Shown: positions 1 to 6,010 of the stretch, piece after piece
How the letters are laid out: every line of letters starts with the position of its first letter
Numbering within the stretch: position 1 is the first letter of the stretch
NCBI GenBank assembly: GCA_017540915.1
Contig: JAFYAD010000332.1
Coordinates: 1-6,302, forward strand
Direction: 5' to 3'
DNA: 6,302 nucleotides
Origin: Lachnospiraceae bacterium
GTDB lineage: Bacteria; Bacillota_A; Clostridia; Lachnospirales; Lachnospiraceae
The notes under the pieces: model-generated
Databases searched by the model: none
Told to the model about the DNA's origin: nothing
What the model saw: only the letters and a program-made list of their open reading frames with translations
Made by a program: the position numbers and the translations under genes

Positions 1-212
1 ACTTTCCATGACCATAAGACTTGAAGTGTGTATTGCGGCTCTGCTGTGGGTCTTCTGCTCAATACGGCACCTGCCAGTATCAGAAAACAATACCCGGCTA
101 ACAGGGAGATATTCCATTTTTTTCGCCACAGGAACGAGCCCCCCGCTATCACCGCAGCTAAAAGATAGTAGATGACGGACATATTAAACAGCCTGTGCAT
201 ATAGTTGATCAC
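1..212 (-). CDS. VanZ-like membrane protein, N-terminal 70 residues (3' end outside window)
   Basis: The frame is open from a GTG at 212 to the window edge, so only the N-terminus is present. GTG is chosen because GGGAG lies about 6 bases upstream and an in-frame TGA precedes it. In-frame ATGs at 200 and 182 are alternatives, and 182 would start at MSVIYYLL. Two hydrophobic segments are visible, residues about 12-29 and 34-52. They are followed by LSRRP (51-55) and a Tyr/Leu stretch ending in LWSWK (66-70). The second membrane helix, an Arg-containing turn and an aromatic 'FWSY'-like motif are the usual start of VanZ-family proteins. The founder member, VanZ of Tn1546, gives low-level teicoplanin resistance. 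The biochemical role of most relatives is unknown, and they occur often in Firmicutes surface-polysaccharide loci. The gene lies 76 bases after the aminotransferase with no convincing terminator between, so co-transcription is likely. It could instead be an unrelated small membrane protein. Confidence 0.62.
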   Translation of the reverse strand, partial: MINYMHRLFNMSVIYYLLAAVIAGGSFLWRKKWNISLLAGYCFLILAGAVLSRRPTAEPQYTLQVLWSWK

Positions 213-288
213 TTTACTCTCCCGTCAATCATCCCGATTCATGTTAAAAACTATTTCTCAACTGCGTTTGTATTATCGGCAGTACGGA

Positions 289-1596
289 TCACACAAAGCA
301 CCTGTGTATGATCTCTATAACCCGATCCTGCTCTTCCGGAGTCATCTTATTGTCACTGGGCAGGCAAAGTCCCCTGCTGAATATGTCTGCACCCACATCA
401 ACGCTGCTGCCGTCTATATACGCATTGGTCCGTCCCCTGCCGTTGCCCTCAACCGTGACGAAGGGGTTCATCCTGTATATAGGCTGCATATGCATTGGTT
501 TCCATATGGGACGTCCCTCGGCGTTGAATGCTGCCAAAGCTTCCAGGATCTCCATGGGACAGGCCTTTCCGCTCTCTGATCTGTACAGATGATCCCTCTC
601 CCCGTATACACAGGGCTCCATGGCTTCACTGTCTATGATCATACAGCTGAGCCAGAAGTTAGGCACGCTGTTTTCCGCGTCATAGGGATTCATACTCACC
701 GGCAGATCCGCAAGACCCGCCTTATATCTCTCATATATCGCCGTCTTTTGATCTATGTGCTCCTGCAGATAAGGTATCTGCCCTCTCACGATACCGGCTA
801 TTATATTGCTCATGCGGTAGTTGTAGCCTATCTCCTCATGCTGGTACCAGGGCGCCGCCTCCCGGCTCTGTGTGGACCATTTACGCGCCTTCTCAGCATC
901 TTCAAGGCTGTCCGTCAAAAACATACCGCCCGAAGACCCGGTGATGATCTTATTACCGTTAAAAGATATGCAATTGTAATCTCCCAGGGTTCCGGTCTCA
1001 ACCCAACGGCCCTCCAGCCTGTATTTTGCCCCCAGACTTTCCGCCGCGTCTTCTATGATGAGGGCTCCGTGTTCATCACAGATGCGCTTTATCTCACTCA
1101 TCTTGCCGGGTGTGCCGTAAAGATGGGCTACGACTACCAGGCGCACCTCCGGATACATCTCAAATGCTTTTTCCAGAGCCCGTGGATCCATATTCCAGGT
1201 ATCGCGCTCCGTATCTATGAAGACAGCCTCGCCGTCCTCATAGGCTATAGGATTAACCGAGGCGTCAAAGGTCATGTCCGATGCAAAAACCTTTCGGCCT
1301 CTCAAGGTTCCCTCATTTGGTCTCGCCTGACCGTAGAGTCTTTCACCCGCCAGCTTTGTGGCCAGGTGAAGCGCAGCCGTTCCGCAGGAGAGCGCCACGG
1401 CATACTTTACGCCGGTGAACTCAGCTGCCAGCTTTTCTATCTCGTTGATATTCGCACCTACTGTTGAAACCCAGTTTGTGCGGATGGCTTCCTCAACCCA
1501 GCGCTCCTCATCTCCGTGCATTGTAGGTGAAGAGATCCAGACTCTTTTTTCAAATCTTTCTATCCCTGCAAACCGGGGATCTTTCGTAAAATCCAT
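289..1596 (-). CDS. DegT/DnrJ/EryC1/StrS-family PLP-dependent nucleotide-sugar aminotransferase (PglE-like)
   Basis: This cytoplasmic enzyme would transfer an amino group, usually from glutamate, to a 4-keto nucleotide sugar. The start is placed at ATG 1596 (435 aa, MDFTKDPRF) and not at ATG 1608, because GGAG sits 6 bases upstream of 1596 while nothing precedes 1608. Residues below count from 1596. The sequence shows the family order: N-terminal SPTMHGDEERWVEEAI (about 23-38), the cofactor-phosphate loop SCGTAALH (70-77), IIEDAAESLG (180-189) with the Asp that contacts the PLP ring nitrogen, SFNGNKIITG (211-220) with the Schiff-base lysine K216, then GYNYRMSN (257-264), and near the end WKPMHMQPIY and RGLCLPSDNKMT. 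At 435 residues it is longer than the usual 370-390; the extra length includes stretches near 82-102 and 324-345. The upstream dehydratase would supply the 4-keto substrate, suggesting a 4-amino-4,6-dideoxy product as for PglE. The exact sugar and C3/C4 specificity cannot be read from sequence. Confidence 0.93.
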   Translation of the reverse strand: MDFTKDPRFAGIERFEKRVWISSPTMHGDEERWVEEAIRTNWVSTVGANINEIEKLAAEFTGVKYAVALSCGTAALHLATKLAGERLYGQARPNEGTLRGRKVFASDMTFDASVNPIAYEDGEAVFIDTERDTWNMDPRALEKAFEMYPEVRLVVVAHLYGTPGKMSEIKRICDEHGALIIEDAAESLGAKYRLEGRWVETGTLGDYNCISFNGNKIITGSSGGMFLTDSLEDAEKARKWSTQSREAAPWYQHEEIGYNYRMSNIIAGIVRGQIPYLQEHIDQKTAIYERYKAGLADLPVSMNPYDAENSVPNFWLSCMIIDSEAMEPCVYGERDHLYRSESGKACPMEILEALAAFNAEGRPIWKPMHMQPIYRMNPFVTVEGNGRGRTNAYIDGSSVDVGADIFSRGLCLPSDNKMTPEEQDRVIEIIHRCFV

Positions 1597-1606
1597 TGTA
1601 TTCTCC
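1597..1606 (-). promoter_or_regulatory. Ribosome binding site deciding the aminotransferase start
   Basis: Read on the minus strand, ATGGAGAATACAATG contains two in-frame ATGs. GGAG (1606-1603) is followed by a 6-base spacer and then ATG at 1596. The first ATG at 1608 overlaps this site and has only AT-rich sequence upstream, so it is probably not used. Confidence 0.65.
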
Positions 1607-1676
1607 ATTGATCATGATAAGATCTTGTGTAATATCGCGATACCGTTCTGTCTTTCCGTACAAATTCAGACATAGC

Positions 1677-1692
1677 TTCGCCATCCGGCGAA
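1677..1692. repeat. Short perfect inverted repeat (6-bp arms, 4-base loop)
   Basis: TTCGCC (1677-1682) and GGCGAA (1687-1692) flank a 4-base loop, ATCC on plus and GGAT on minus. A GC-rich 6-bp stem could form in RNA from either strand. No T-run follows on either strand, so it does not look like a terminator. It lies about 80 bases upstream of the aminotransferase start and could be an operator or leader hairpin; function is unknown. Confidence 0.45.
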
Positions 1693-1870
1693 ATATTGAT
1701 ATTCCGCCGCTTCAGGCAAATCCTATGTCCTCCGACTCACCATCCGCGCATCGTGGCGACGAGATGAGTATTGTACGGGATCATGTAAATATCGTTACTA
1801 TTCGCAGCCAATATCGTGTGGTACACAATCCGCGAATCACCTTTTGGTTCTCAAATCACTATATATTATT

Positions 1871-1913
1871 GACCGGGATCAGTCTGATCCGAAAAAATAT
1901 TATGATCCGGGTC
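1871..1913 (-). repeat. Overlapping inverted repeats at the dehydratase 3' end, with two alternative hairpins
   Basis: GACCGGGATCA (1871-1881) and TGATCCGGGTC (1903-1913) are complementary over 11 bases with one mismatch. Nested inside, GGATCA (1876-1881) also pairs perfectly with TGATCC (1885-1890) across a 3-base loop. On the minus-strand transcript, two copies of CGGATCA therefore compete for one TGATCCC partner, and a U6 run lies between them. The distal arm overlaps the dehydratase stop codon (1914-1912). The layout resembles a switchable hairpin pair, but the U-run sits in the loop of the long form and before the short one, so it is not a standard terminator. Confidence 0.5.
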
Positions 1914-3849
1914 ATACACTTGCGGCAAGCCGCATTTCCTCGGAACTGATAGCTTTTTCATTAACTTCGTCGGGAGTATGATAGGTGGGGATGCAATCCA
2001 TGAGCGCACGTTTCACAACTCTGTTGCTCTGGCTTTCCATTGCTTTTTCTATCTTGTCCAGGATCTCCTGTATCTTCTCCCTCTCGAGCGGTCTGTCCCT
2101 CTCCACGAATATCATCTCATTCTCTGTCTTGTCCAGTTCCTCGGTCTTTATGAGCAATTCCTCATAGAGCTTTTCTCCCGGGCGTAACCCCGTCTCTATG
2201 ATATCTATGTCTCTGTAGGGTTCAAGACCACTGAGTCTTATCATATTCTCGGCGAGATCCAGTATTTTCACCGGCTTACCCATATCCAGCACATACAGCT
2301 CTCCGTTTTTGGCAGTGACCGCATTGGTCATGACCAGCTGCGCTGCCTCCGGTATGGTCATGAAATACCTGATAATGCGTTTGTCCGTGACAGTGACGGG
2401 ACCGCCCTCGGCGATCTGTTTTTTGAACAGTGGGATCACCGAACCGTTGGAGCCCAGCACGTTTCCGAAACGTGTTGCGGAAAAAGAGGTTCTCGAGCCG
2501 GTACGGCTCTGCACTATCATCTCACACAGTCTCTTGGTGGCGCCCATAACGTTAGTGGGATTCACCGCCTTGTCGGTGCTGATCATGATAAAACGGTCAA
2601 CTCCGTGTCTCTCACATGCTTCCACCACATTCAGAGTGCCGAAAACATTATTGCGCACGGCTTCCAAAACATTCCTCTCCATCAGAGGCACATGTTTATG
2701 CGCAGCCGCATGGAACACGATATCCGGTGTGTGTTCCCTGAATATCTTGTCAATCTGCTCAGCGTCGCAAACACTGGCTATCTCGATCCTCAAATTTAAT
2801 GAATCACCGTGACGTATGATGAGTTCCTGCTGAACGTCATACGCGCCGTTCTCATAGACATCCAGTATCACCAGTCTGGAAGGTCCGCAGGTTGCGATCT
2901 GTCTGGCAAGCTCGGATCCTATGGATCCTCCGCCTCCGGTGATCAGTATGCTCTTGCCGGCATACCGGCGCTTGGACTCCTCACTCAGGAAATCATTGCC
3001 CGGTCTGAACAGAAGATCCTCTATGTTAAAGTCATGTAACTGACGTTTTCCTCCGTTATTTACGCTCAGGACAGGATAATCATAAACTTTTATCTTATAT
3101 CCCATTCCCGAATAAAATTCATACAGCTCTGTCCTGCGCTCCGAGGTCACATTCGGCAGTGCAAATACCACTTCCTGCACTTTCAGTTCCTCGAGATACG
3201 CCTTTAATTCGCTCTCGGGATTTATCACAGGGATATTGTAAATCTCCCTCCCTGACTTTCCCTTATCTATATCTACAAAACACACAGGCACGTATACCGA
3301 CTTGGTGTTATGCTTTAATTCCTCTGCTAAGGCGGCGCCGACACTGCCGGCTCCGATTATAGCGATCCTGATCCTGTTTGGAGCTTTATCTTCTCCGCTG
3401 AAATCAACATTTATCAGGATCTTTATCAAAAACAGACCTATCTTTTCGATAATACCGGAGCGGTTCCGGTTAAGATAAAGCCATTGATATATGAGGCGCA
3501 TGGAAACGCTCTCTAAAAGCGCCACCAAAAACAGCACCACCGCCATCAAAAATAAAAGATGCCTGGTGATGATGGCGCGCATCGCTATGAAAAGTACTGT
3601 GGCGCATGCATCCGAGACTATAAGTCTCATATATTCTCCCGGACCGGCATATCTCCAGATCTGCTCGTAAACACCGAAAATCAACCGGCAGGCCAATAAG
3701 CACGCGACACTCGAGCAAGTATATGAGAATATCTGCATCATGGAAAGCTTTACATTTGAGCTCGGATAAATGTACAATATAAACGATGCTGAGATAATGT
3801 ATGCCAGCATATCGTATATTATGAGAACAAAATGTATTTTTCGTCTCAT
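1912..3849 (-). CDS. Membrane-anchored nucleotide-sugar 4,6-dehydratase (PglF/WbpM/CapD-like, Polysacc_synt_2 family)
   Basis: The likely reaction is NAD(P)-dependent removal of water from a UDP-HexNAc, probably UDP-GlcNAc, giving UDP-4-keto-6-deoxy-HexNAc. ATG 3849 (645 aa) has AGGAG 8 bases upstream; the in-frame TTG at 3855 is too close to that site. The N-terminus holds about four hydrophobic segments (roughly 7-28, 38-60, 76-94, 98-119). A first Rossmann-type domain follows with GAGSVG (166-171). The catalytic short-chain dehydrogenase-like domain begins with TGGGGSIG (304-311) and continues with HAAAHKHVPLME (380-391), STDKAVNP (424-431) and GATK (436-439). The position normally held by the catalytic Tyr is Met435, as in the large membrane-anchored WbpM/PglF members; Asp425 and Lys426 are the expected acid/base residues. 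ETGLRPGEKLYEEL (552-565) is the usual C-terminal family motif. Length matches full-size family members. A strong terminator lies upstream, so the gene probably has its own promoter, though none is convincing. Confidence 0.95.
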   Translation of the reverse strand: MRRKIHFVLIIYDMLAYIISASFILYIYPSSNVKLSMMQIFSYTCSSVACLLACRLIFGVYEQIWRYAGPGEYMRLIVSDACATVLFIAMRAIITRHLLFLMAVVLFLVALLESVSMRLIYQWLYLNRNRSGIIEKIGLFLIKILINVDFSGEDKAPNRIRIAIIGAGSVGAALAEELKHNTKSVYVPVCFVDIDKGKSGREIYNIPVINPESELKAYLEELKVQEVVFALPNVTSERRTELYEFYSGMGYKIKVYDYPVLSVNNGGKRQLHDFNIEDLLFRPGNDFLSEESKRRYAGKSILITGGGGSIGSELARQIATCGPSRLVILDVYENGAYDVQQELIIRHGDSLNLRIEIASVCDAEQIDKIFREHTPDIVFHAAAHKHVPLMERNVLEAVRNNVFGTLNVVEACERHGVDRFIMISTDKAVNPTNVMGATKRLCEMIVQSRTGSRTSFSATRFGNVLGSNGSVIPLFKKQIAEGGPVTVTDKRIIRYFMTIPEAAQLVMTNAVTAKNGELYVLDMGKPVKILDLAENMIRLSGLEPYRDIDIIETGLRPGEKLYEELLIKTEELDKTENEMIFVERDRPLEREKIQEILDKIEKAMESQSNRVVKRALMDCIPTYHTPDEVNEKAISSEEMRLAASV

Positions 3850-3862
3850 AAACAAGACTCCT
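3850..3862 (-). promoter_or_regulatory. Ribosome binding site deciding the dehydratase start
   Basis: AGGAG (3862-3858 on the minus strand) is followed by an 8-base spacer TCTTGTTT and ATG at 3849. This spacing favours the ATG over the upstream in-frame TTG at 3855, which would lie only 2 bases from the site. Confidence 0.75.
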
Positions 3863-3954
3863 GTATCTATAATATGATTTGAGGGTCAAAAGGAATCCAC
3901 CGCAAGCGGTACCCCTTATGACGAATACCCATAATCCTTCCCGCACACACAAGG

Positions 3955-3987
3955 AAAAAGCAGAGATCGTATACTCATCTCTGCTTT
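3955..3987 (-). terminator. Strong intrinsic terminator after the secreted-protein gene
   Basis: On the minus strand AAAGCAGAGAT (3987-3977) pairs perfectly over 11 bp with ATCTCTGCTTT (3967-3957) across a 9-base loop, and the stem runs into a five-T tract (3959-3955). It lies about 50 bases after the stop codon of the secreted-protein gene and ends that transcript. It separates the co-polymerase, kinase and secreted-protein genes from the sugar-synthesis genes downstream. The plus-strand version lacks a T-run after the stem. Confidence 0.88.
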
Positions 3988-4002
3988 AGGCCCCGGAAAC
4001 TC

Positions 4003-4026
4003 CGCGGAGGTCATAAAACCTCCGCG
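4003..4026 (-). repeat. GC-rich perfect hairpin just after the secreted-protein gene
   Basis: CGCGGAGGT and ACCTCCGCG form a perfect 9-bp stem across a 6-base loop, beginning 10 bases after the stop codon at 4036. No T-run follows, so termination is left to the hairpin at 3955-3987. In RNA this stem would sit near the 3' end, where it could block 3' exonucleases. Confidence 0.6.
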
Positions 4027-4035
4027 ATATCGGGT

Positions 4036-5022
4036 TTATGCCTTTACAAATGTTGCGGTCTTAAGATTTTTGTTGGCTTTCTTAAGCTTCTTAACAGCTT
4101 TCTTAAATTCGGTTTTGCTGGATGCCTTTATCTTGATAGTGGCATTCTTTGCAACGCCTGCAAGTGAATTCTTGGCAAATTTAGTCTTTGCTGAAACGAC
4201 TACTTTCTTTGCACCTGTACCCTTGAATGCATTTGCCTTAACCGTCTTTATCTTACTGTCAATTTTGATGGTCTTTGCTTTCTGACCCTTGAGAGCGTTT
4301 TTGCCTACAACAGTAACGGTATATTTCTTTCCGTCAGCAGTAGTGATAGAAAGCGGAATCTTTACAGCTTTTGCGTTCGTATTAAATGACGTCAGTGTAA
4401 CTTTTCCGGACTTGTTGACCTTTCCGATCACAGACTTGGAAGTCTTGCTAGTCTTAATGACTTCGCTGATGGTGGATAAATTACCGTCAGAGCCGTAGGT
4501 CTCTGTCTTTACGTTGGTACTACCGTTTTTCTTGGTAAATGTGACCTCTCTCTTCAGAACTTTTCCGTTAGCATCGGTAGTCACCGCTATCTTTACATCA
4601 TTACCCTCAGTATCTTTGGTGTATGTGATGGTAGTGATAGATCCGTCAGAGTTTTTGATGACTTCCTTATCAGCCTCATTTGAGCTTACGGTATTGCCGC
4701 TGACTGTGTTTGTGCTAACAGTATTAGTGCTGACTGTATCTTTTTTGGTGTCTTCTTTCTTGGTATCGTCTTTGTCTTTGCTGCTGGAACTGCCGCCTGA
4801 GCTTCCACCTGAGCTTGAGCTTCCACCTGAGCTTGAGCTTCCACCTGAGCTTCCACCGGGGGTCGGTGTGTTATTTCCCTGGCTCGGTGAGTTTGCAGTT
4901 GGTATCGCACTTCCCTGGCTCGGCGAAGGTGCTGCAAAAACTGCAGTAGGTGCAGACGAAATCACAAGTGCGGTGCATACTGAAAACAATGCAGCCACAA
5001 AGTATTTCTTTAATCCTGCCAT
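4036..5022 (-). CDS. Secreted Lys-rich protein with Gly/Ser linker, TVSxN repeats and degenerate LRR/BspA-like C-terminus; function unknown
   Basis: I recognise the style of this protein but not a characterised family. ATG 5022 (328 aa) is chosen because AAGGAG lies 10 bases upstream and the protein then begins with a clean signal peptide: MAGLKKYF, a hydrophobic core about 9-24, and an AVFA/AP cleavage site near residue 30. The predicted mature protein begins with two SPSQG motifs (33-37, 45-49) and a Gly/Ser tract (57-81). A charged KDKDDTKKED stretch and four TVSxN pentapeptides (96-115) follow. Residues about 120-190 look beta-rich, with SDGSITTITYTKD, TTDANGKVLKREVTF and YGSDGNLSTISEV. 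Residues about 215-328 show the spacing of LRR_5/BspA repeats (IPLSITTADGKKYTVTVVG, NALKG, ANAFKG) but are extremely Lys-rich. There is no LPXTG sorting signal or C-terminal membrane helix, so release or charge-based retention by anionic wall polymers is plausible. Lying between the kinase and the terminator, it probably belongs to the kinase transcript. Confidence 0.85.
   Translation of the reverse strand: MAGLKKYFVAALFSVCTALVISSAPTAVFAAPSPSQGSAIPTANSPSQGNNTPTPGGSSGGSSSSGGSSSSGGSSGGSSSSKDKDDTKKEDTKKDTVSTNTVSTNTVSGNTVSSNEADKEVIKNSDGSITTITYTKDTEGNDVKIAVTTDANGKVLKREVTFTKKNGSTNVKTETYGSDGNLSTISEVIKTSKTSKSVIGKVNKSGKVTLTSFNTNAKAVKIPLSITTADGKKYTVTVVGKNALKGQKAKTIKIDSKIKTVKANAFKGTGAKKVVVSAKTKFAKNSLAGVAKNATIKIKASSKTEFKKAVKKLKKANKNLKTATFVKA
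4678..4737 (-). repeat. Four tandem TVSxN pentapeptide codons
   Basis: Residues 96-115 of the secreted protein read TVSTN, TVSTN, TVSGN, TVSSN, encoded by four adjacent 15-base units with silent differences. Such Thr/Ser/Asn repeats look like an extended spacer and possible O-glycosylation sites. That role is inference. Confidence 0.8.
4780..4854 (-). repeat. Gly/Ser linker encoded by an 18-bp tandem repeat
   Basis: Residues 57-81 of the secreted protein are almost only Gly and Ser. On the plus strand the 18-base unit CCACCTGAGCTTGAGCTT occurs twice in tandem and is followed by a 12-base partial copy; the unit encodes SSSSGG. The near-identical DNA units indicate recent expansion by slippage, and the length could vary between strains without breaking the frame. 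Confidence 0.82.
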
Positions 5023-5131
5023 TTCTTGGTTTCTCCTTCTCGTATTGTTTAATATGGTATAAACCGGAGCGTTCCGGGTTGCTCCCAATGCCACGCCGGT
5101 CTTATATCCGGCTGCATGCAGAACCAAAATG

Positions 5132-5151
5132 TCCTGTTACTATATACAGGA
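5132..5151 (-). terminator. Possible weak terminator or pause hairpin after the kinase gene
   Basis: TCCTGT and ACAGGA form a 6-bp stem across an 8-base loop, starting 11 bases after the kinase stop codon, and are followed on the minus strand by CATTTTGG. The short stem and four-T tract make it weak. It may lower, without ending, transcription into the secreted-protein gene. Confidence 0.35.
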
Positions 5152-5162
5152 ACTCTGTCTTA

Positions 5163-6005
5163 TCATTTATTTTCTGTGTAATATTCATTATTGCCATAGA
5201 CACCGTATCCGTATCCGTAACCATAACCGTAGCCATATCCATAACCACGTCCATAGCGTTTACCGTAATAGTGTCCGTAACGTTTGCTGTAATAACCGCT
5301 GCCGCCCGACTCCGCACGACTCAATACAATGCCGAGCAACGGACAGCCTGCTCTCTCCAACTGTCTGATGCAGTTTCTGACGATCAGTCTGTGGGTCATG
5401 CCCGCTCTCACCACCAGTATCGCACCGTCGCAGAAGGATCCTATCATCTCACCGTCAGATACAACATCCAACGGGGGGACATCCAGGATGATCCTGTCAT
5501 AAGACTCATCCGTCTCATCCAAAAGCTCTTTAAGTTTGCCATTCTGAAGCAGGAGCGTGGGTCTTGGCGCGTTCTCTTTATTGGGGATAACATAGCCATT
5601 ACCTATATCGGTCTTAAATATGATATCCTTGAGCTTGCAGCTGCCTGCCAGATATTCCGACAGTCCGCGGATCTTTCCCTCATCTGCTGCAGCCATCTGG
5701 TATTTTTTCAAGGTAACGGATTTTCTCAGGTCAGCGTCTATCAAAAGACTCTTGGCGCCGGATTCGGCCAGCTTTCTCCACAACATTATACTGATAAAGC
5801 TCTTGCCTTCATCGGGCACGCTGGATACCACCATGATCTTCTTACGCTCATTGCCCAGGAATTCGAGATTTATACGAAGCCTGTTCAACGCCTCATCCAC
5901 AGCGTAAGGAAGTTCCGGCATATTGCCTATGACCATGTGTCTCATATCCGGGGGAACATCTGTGTCTATTGTTGTAATATTTTGTGTGTTTGATATATTG
6001 TCCAT
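5163..6005 (-). CDS. BY-kinase: CapB/CpsD/YwqD-like tyrosine autokinase with extended Tyr/Gly-rich tail
   Basis: This is a P-loop protein tyrosine kinase that works at the inner membrane with its co-polymerase partner to control polysaccharide length and export. The N-terminus contains LPYAVDEALNRLRINL (32-47), the usual pre-kinase segment. The Walker A motif is SSVPDEGKS (61-69, K68), Walker A' is LLIDADLRKS (87-96), and Walker B is IILDVPPLD (172-180). The last 43 residues carry 16 tyrosines, including seven consecutive Gly-Tyr units. This is the autophosphorylated tyrosine cluster, but longer and more regular than the few Tyr typical of the family. The ATG lies 5 bases after the stop of the co-polymerase gene with only a weak ribosome binding site, which suggests translational coupling. 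The two would form a split CapA/CapB pair, as in Firmicutes, unlike the fused proteobacterial Wzc. The cognate phosphatase is not in the window. Known substrates in relatives include nucleotide-sugar enzymes, so the neighbouring dehydratase is a possible target (inference). Confidence 0.95.
   Translation of the reverse strand: MDNISNTQNITTIDTDVPPDMRHMVIGNMPELPYAVDEALNRLRINLEFLGNERKKIMVVSSVPDEGKSFISIMLWRKLAESGAKSLLIDADLRKSVTLKKYQMAAADEGKIRGLSEYLAGSCKLKDIIFKTDIGNGYVIPNKENAPRPTLLLQNGKLKELLDETDESYDRIILDVPPLDVVSDGEMIGSFCDGAILVVRAGMTHRLIVRNCIRQLERAGCPLLGIVLSRAESGGSGYYSKRYGHYYGKRYGRGYGYGYGYGYGYGYGVYGNNEYYTENK
5205..5246 (-). repeat. Hexanucleotide GGNTAY repeat encoding seven Gly-Tyr units
   Basis: Kinase residues 254-267 are seven Gly-Tyr dipeptides, encoded by a six-base unit with third-position variation (GGT/GGA/GGC and TAT/TAC). 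Because the unit is six bases, gain or loss of copies keeps the frame and changes only the number of tyrosines. Confidence 0.88.
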
Positions 6006-6010
6006 GTCTG

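Larger units (their letters stand above)
1597..1911 (-). other. Non-coding gap between dehydratase and aminotransferase genes
   Basis: This stretch of about 315 bases separates two co-oriented genes expected to act in consecutive steps. I find no ORF with a ribosome binding site, no clear promoter with both hexamers at proper spacing, and no canonical terminator. It holds two inverted repeats (1677-1692 and 1871-1913), described separately. A six-T run on the minus strand (1891-1896) follows a weak 5-bp stem at the dehydratase stop codon (TATGA/TCATA), so partial termination there is possible. The gap may contain a promoter or 5' leader for the aminotransferase gene, or may be a remnant of lost sequence. 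Confidence 0.5.

Noticed and set aside
139..144. Possible frameshift at a six-C run in the VanZ-like gene
   Set aside because: On recounting, the frame stays open through the run from GTG 212 to the window edge, so no frameshift is needed.
589..1467. A 292-codon open frame on the plus strand
   Set aside because: It is antisense to the aminotransferase, which has full family motifs; the plus-strand product has no recognisable domain.
1560..1673. A 37-residue basic ORF on the minus strand (MSEFVRKDRT...) overlapping the aminotransferase start, considered as a leader peptide
   Set aside because: No good ribosome binding site and no regulatory codon run; it extends into the aminotransferase coding region in another frame. 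Chance is the simpler explanation.
1596..1949. A 117-codon open frame on the plus strand covering the non-coding gap
   Set aside because: No ribosome binding site, no recognisable motif, and it overlaps the ends of both flanking genes on the opposite strand.
3866..3889. Possible promoter for the dehydratase: TTGACC on the minus strand (3889-3884) with TATAGA downstream
   Set aside because: The spacer is only 12 bases, and the hexamer at proper spacing (ATACAG) is poor. A promoter is expected here, but this pair is not convincing.
3899..3910. Short palindrome ACCGCAAGCGGT upstream of the dehydratase, considered as an operator or terminator
   Set aside because: Five-bp arms with weak outer pairing (AAGG/CCTT) and a four-T tract only; too short to name as a regulatory site.
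5082..5130. Possible promoter for the secreted-protein gene (TATAAG preceded by TTGGTT)
   Set aside because: The spacing is 15 bases and the -35 match is weak, so it cannot be called with confidence.
4950..5993. A 347-codon open frame on the plus strand
   Set aside because: It lies opposite the well-supported kinase gene and the start of the secreted-protein gene. Its Ile/Thr/Val-rich N-terminal part mirrors the Tyr/Gly codons on the other strand, and no known motif appears.
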